Positions 4,999 through 5,796 of a stretch of 5,796 nucleotides of DNA are shown here, one piece after another. The first letter of the stretch is position 1; the number at the start of each line of letters is the position of its first letter. The stretch is from an uncultured Ignavibacteriota bacterium (GTDB lineage Bacteria; Bacteroidota; Ignavibacteria; Tepidaquicellales; Tepidaquicellaceae). The translations under genes and the position numbers were made by a program. The stretch lies in contig CALKAJ010000283.1 of the NCBI GenBank assembly GCA_937983305.1, forward strand, positions 1 to 5,796. Direction: 5' to 3'. The notes below the pieces were generated by a model. The model saw nothing but the letters and a program-made list of their open reading frames with translations. It did not search any database and was not told the DNA's origin.

Positions 4999-5796
4999 CT
5001 ATCCGAAATTAAAGTCTGGTTCTTCAATTTCTATAGATTCCTTTTTAGATGTTGATTTGATTGTCTTTGCTTTTTCTACAACTGTTGGTGCTTCAGCTTG
5101 AATTTGATAGAACTTCTTTTCATCTTTATTAAACTCAAAATTGAGTTCTTTTGCACGGAGTTGTATTTTGTCCCAAATCTGCTTTTTTACTCCGTTTTTC
5201 ATACTTGCAAGCTCTGGTAAAAAAGTGTTTATATCTGTCAAACTGCTCATACCTTGAACTTTTAAAGATAATTCTTTGATCAGTTTTATCGTGTCTGCTA
5301 GTGATTGAGTTTGACCGTTTATTGCAGATTTCATATCTTTAACTAATCCTGCAAAGAAATCCGGATTGTTGTTGAAATCAGGGATAGTCATTGCACTGAA
5401 TTTAGCAGAATTTTTGCCAATCCAATAGTCAGTTGGATTGAAATCTATCGTTCTCTTATTATCTTTAATGAATAGATACCCTACAAAATCAGCTGTTTGT
5501 AGAACTCTGTCATAGCTCCCGCCTGTGATGGCGGGACGCTTGATTCTCAAATCACCTTCTTCCTTTTCTCTTACGTGAGCTATCATAACAACGTCTTTGC
5601 CAAGTGTTTTGAGTTTACCAACAAACAGTGAAAACTCATCTTTCAGTTTGCCATAAAATTGCAATTTGTTACGAGCAAGTTTTGGCTCTTGGTCAATTAT
5701 CCAAGCACCCATATAATCTAATAGGGTGTCAATGGTGTCAAGGATTACAGTATTGTAACTGCCGAATGTCTTTATTAATTCTCCAATATTATCGTT
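4999..5796 (-). CDS. Sak4-like RecA-fold ATPase (AAA_24 type), C-terminal part
   Basis: The reading frame stays open to the right edge, so this is the last 265 residues of a longer protein; a Met at 5712 is internal. Visible residues 14-23 (YNTVILDTID) are the Walker B strand with Asp20. Next come GKDVVMIAHVREKEEGD and the conserved RPAITGGSYDRVLQTADFVG, typical of the phage AAA_24 ATPases that include Sak4 recombinases. The Walker A motif must lie beyond the window. Sak4 proteins are described as single-strand annealing or RecA-like proteins that work with a phage SSB. The part after about residue 150 is a helical extension with a Lys/Ser-rich segment and an acidic end (EIEEPDFNFG), longer than a minimal RecA core. 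The stop TAG overlaps the ribosome site of the next gene. Other AAA_24 roles cannot be excluded without the N-terminus. Confidence 0.75.
   Translation of the reverse strand, partial: NDNIGELIKTFGSYNTVILDTIDTLLDYMGAWIIDQEPKLARNKLQFYGKLKDEFSLFVGKLKTLGKDVVMIAHVREKEEGDLRIKRPAITGGSYDRVLQTADFVGYLFIKDNKRTIDFNPTDYWIGKNSAKFSAMTIPDFNNNPDFFAGLVKDMKSAINGQTQSLADTIKLIKELSLKVQGMSSLTDINTFLPELASMKNGVKKQIWDKIQLRAKELNFEFNKDEKKFYQIQAEAPTVVEKAKTIKSTSKKESIEIEEPDFNFG
5517..5536 (-). repeat. GC-rich inverted repeat inside the Sak4-like gene
   Basis: TCCCGCC (5517-5523) and GGCGGGA (5530-5536) are perfect inverted copies around a 6-base loop, a very GC-rich hairpin in AT-rich surroundings. It falls on codons for the conserved RPAITGGSY motif, so it may be only a by-product of the Pro, Ala and Gly codons. 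Confidence 0.5.

Noticed and set aside
1..5796. tRNA genes, CRISPR arrays, insertion sequences or attachment sites
   Set aside because: I saw no cloverleaf, regularly spaced repeats, transposase or flanking terminal repeats; coding sequence covers nearly everything.
4999..5796. C-terminal EEPDFNFG of the Sak4-like protein as a second SSB-type tip
   Set aside because: It is acidic with Phe residues but ends in Gly and lacks the terminal Pro-Phe that SSB partners recognise.

Overview
This AT-rich window is a densely packed, single-direction block of genes, all on the minus strand, so the biological order runs from position 5796 down to 1. The gene content is a DNA recombination and replication module of a tailed phage, prophage or phage-derived element. 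Six of the eight gene starts inside the window have a recognisable Shine-Dalgarno sequence. TAA, TAG and TGA all occur as stops, so the standard bacterial code fits. The host cannot be fixed from this window. DUF4373-type initiators occur in phages and elements of both Bacillota and Bacteroidota, and the regular use of Shine-Dalgarno sites leans slightly towards the former.

The recombination half comes first, at 5796 to 2668. It begins with the C-terminal 265 residues of a RecA-fold ATPase of the Sak4/AAA_24 type, which runs off the right edge. An unrecognised basic 105-residue protein follows. Next is a large protein that joins a RecB/Cas4-like PD-(D/E)XK nuclease to a short SbcC/RecF-like coiled-coil ATPase. 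The junction still carries an in-frame ATG with a plausible ribosome site.

The only real gap, at 2576 to 2667, holds a two-tier stem-loop. Its pairing is complete only in minus-strand RNA, because both stems use a G-U wobble there.

The replication half runs from 2575 to 1. It starts with a small lone archaeo-eukaryotic-type (AEP) primase, coupled by ATGA to a DUF4373-type replication initiator. A 98-residue helical protein overlaps the initiator and may be a helicase loader. Then come a 69-residue unknown, a 79-residue protein with an SSB-like acidic tip (DDDLPF), and the zinc-ribbon start of a T7/Twinkle-like primase-helicase that runs off the left edge.

The inferred scheme is that the initiator, possible loader and primase-helicase start and run the fork. 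The SSB-tailed protein, the Sak4-like annealing or strand-exchange ATPase and the nuclease-ATPase would handle single strands and recombination. The most unusual points are the nuclease-ATPase fusion with its relict or active internal start, the structured leader before the AEP primase, and two unrelated primase types in one cluster.
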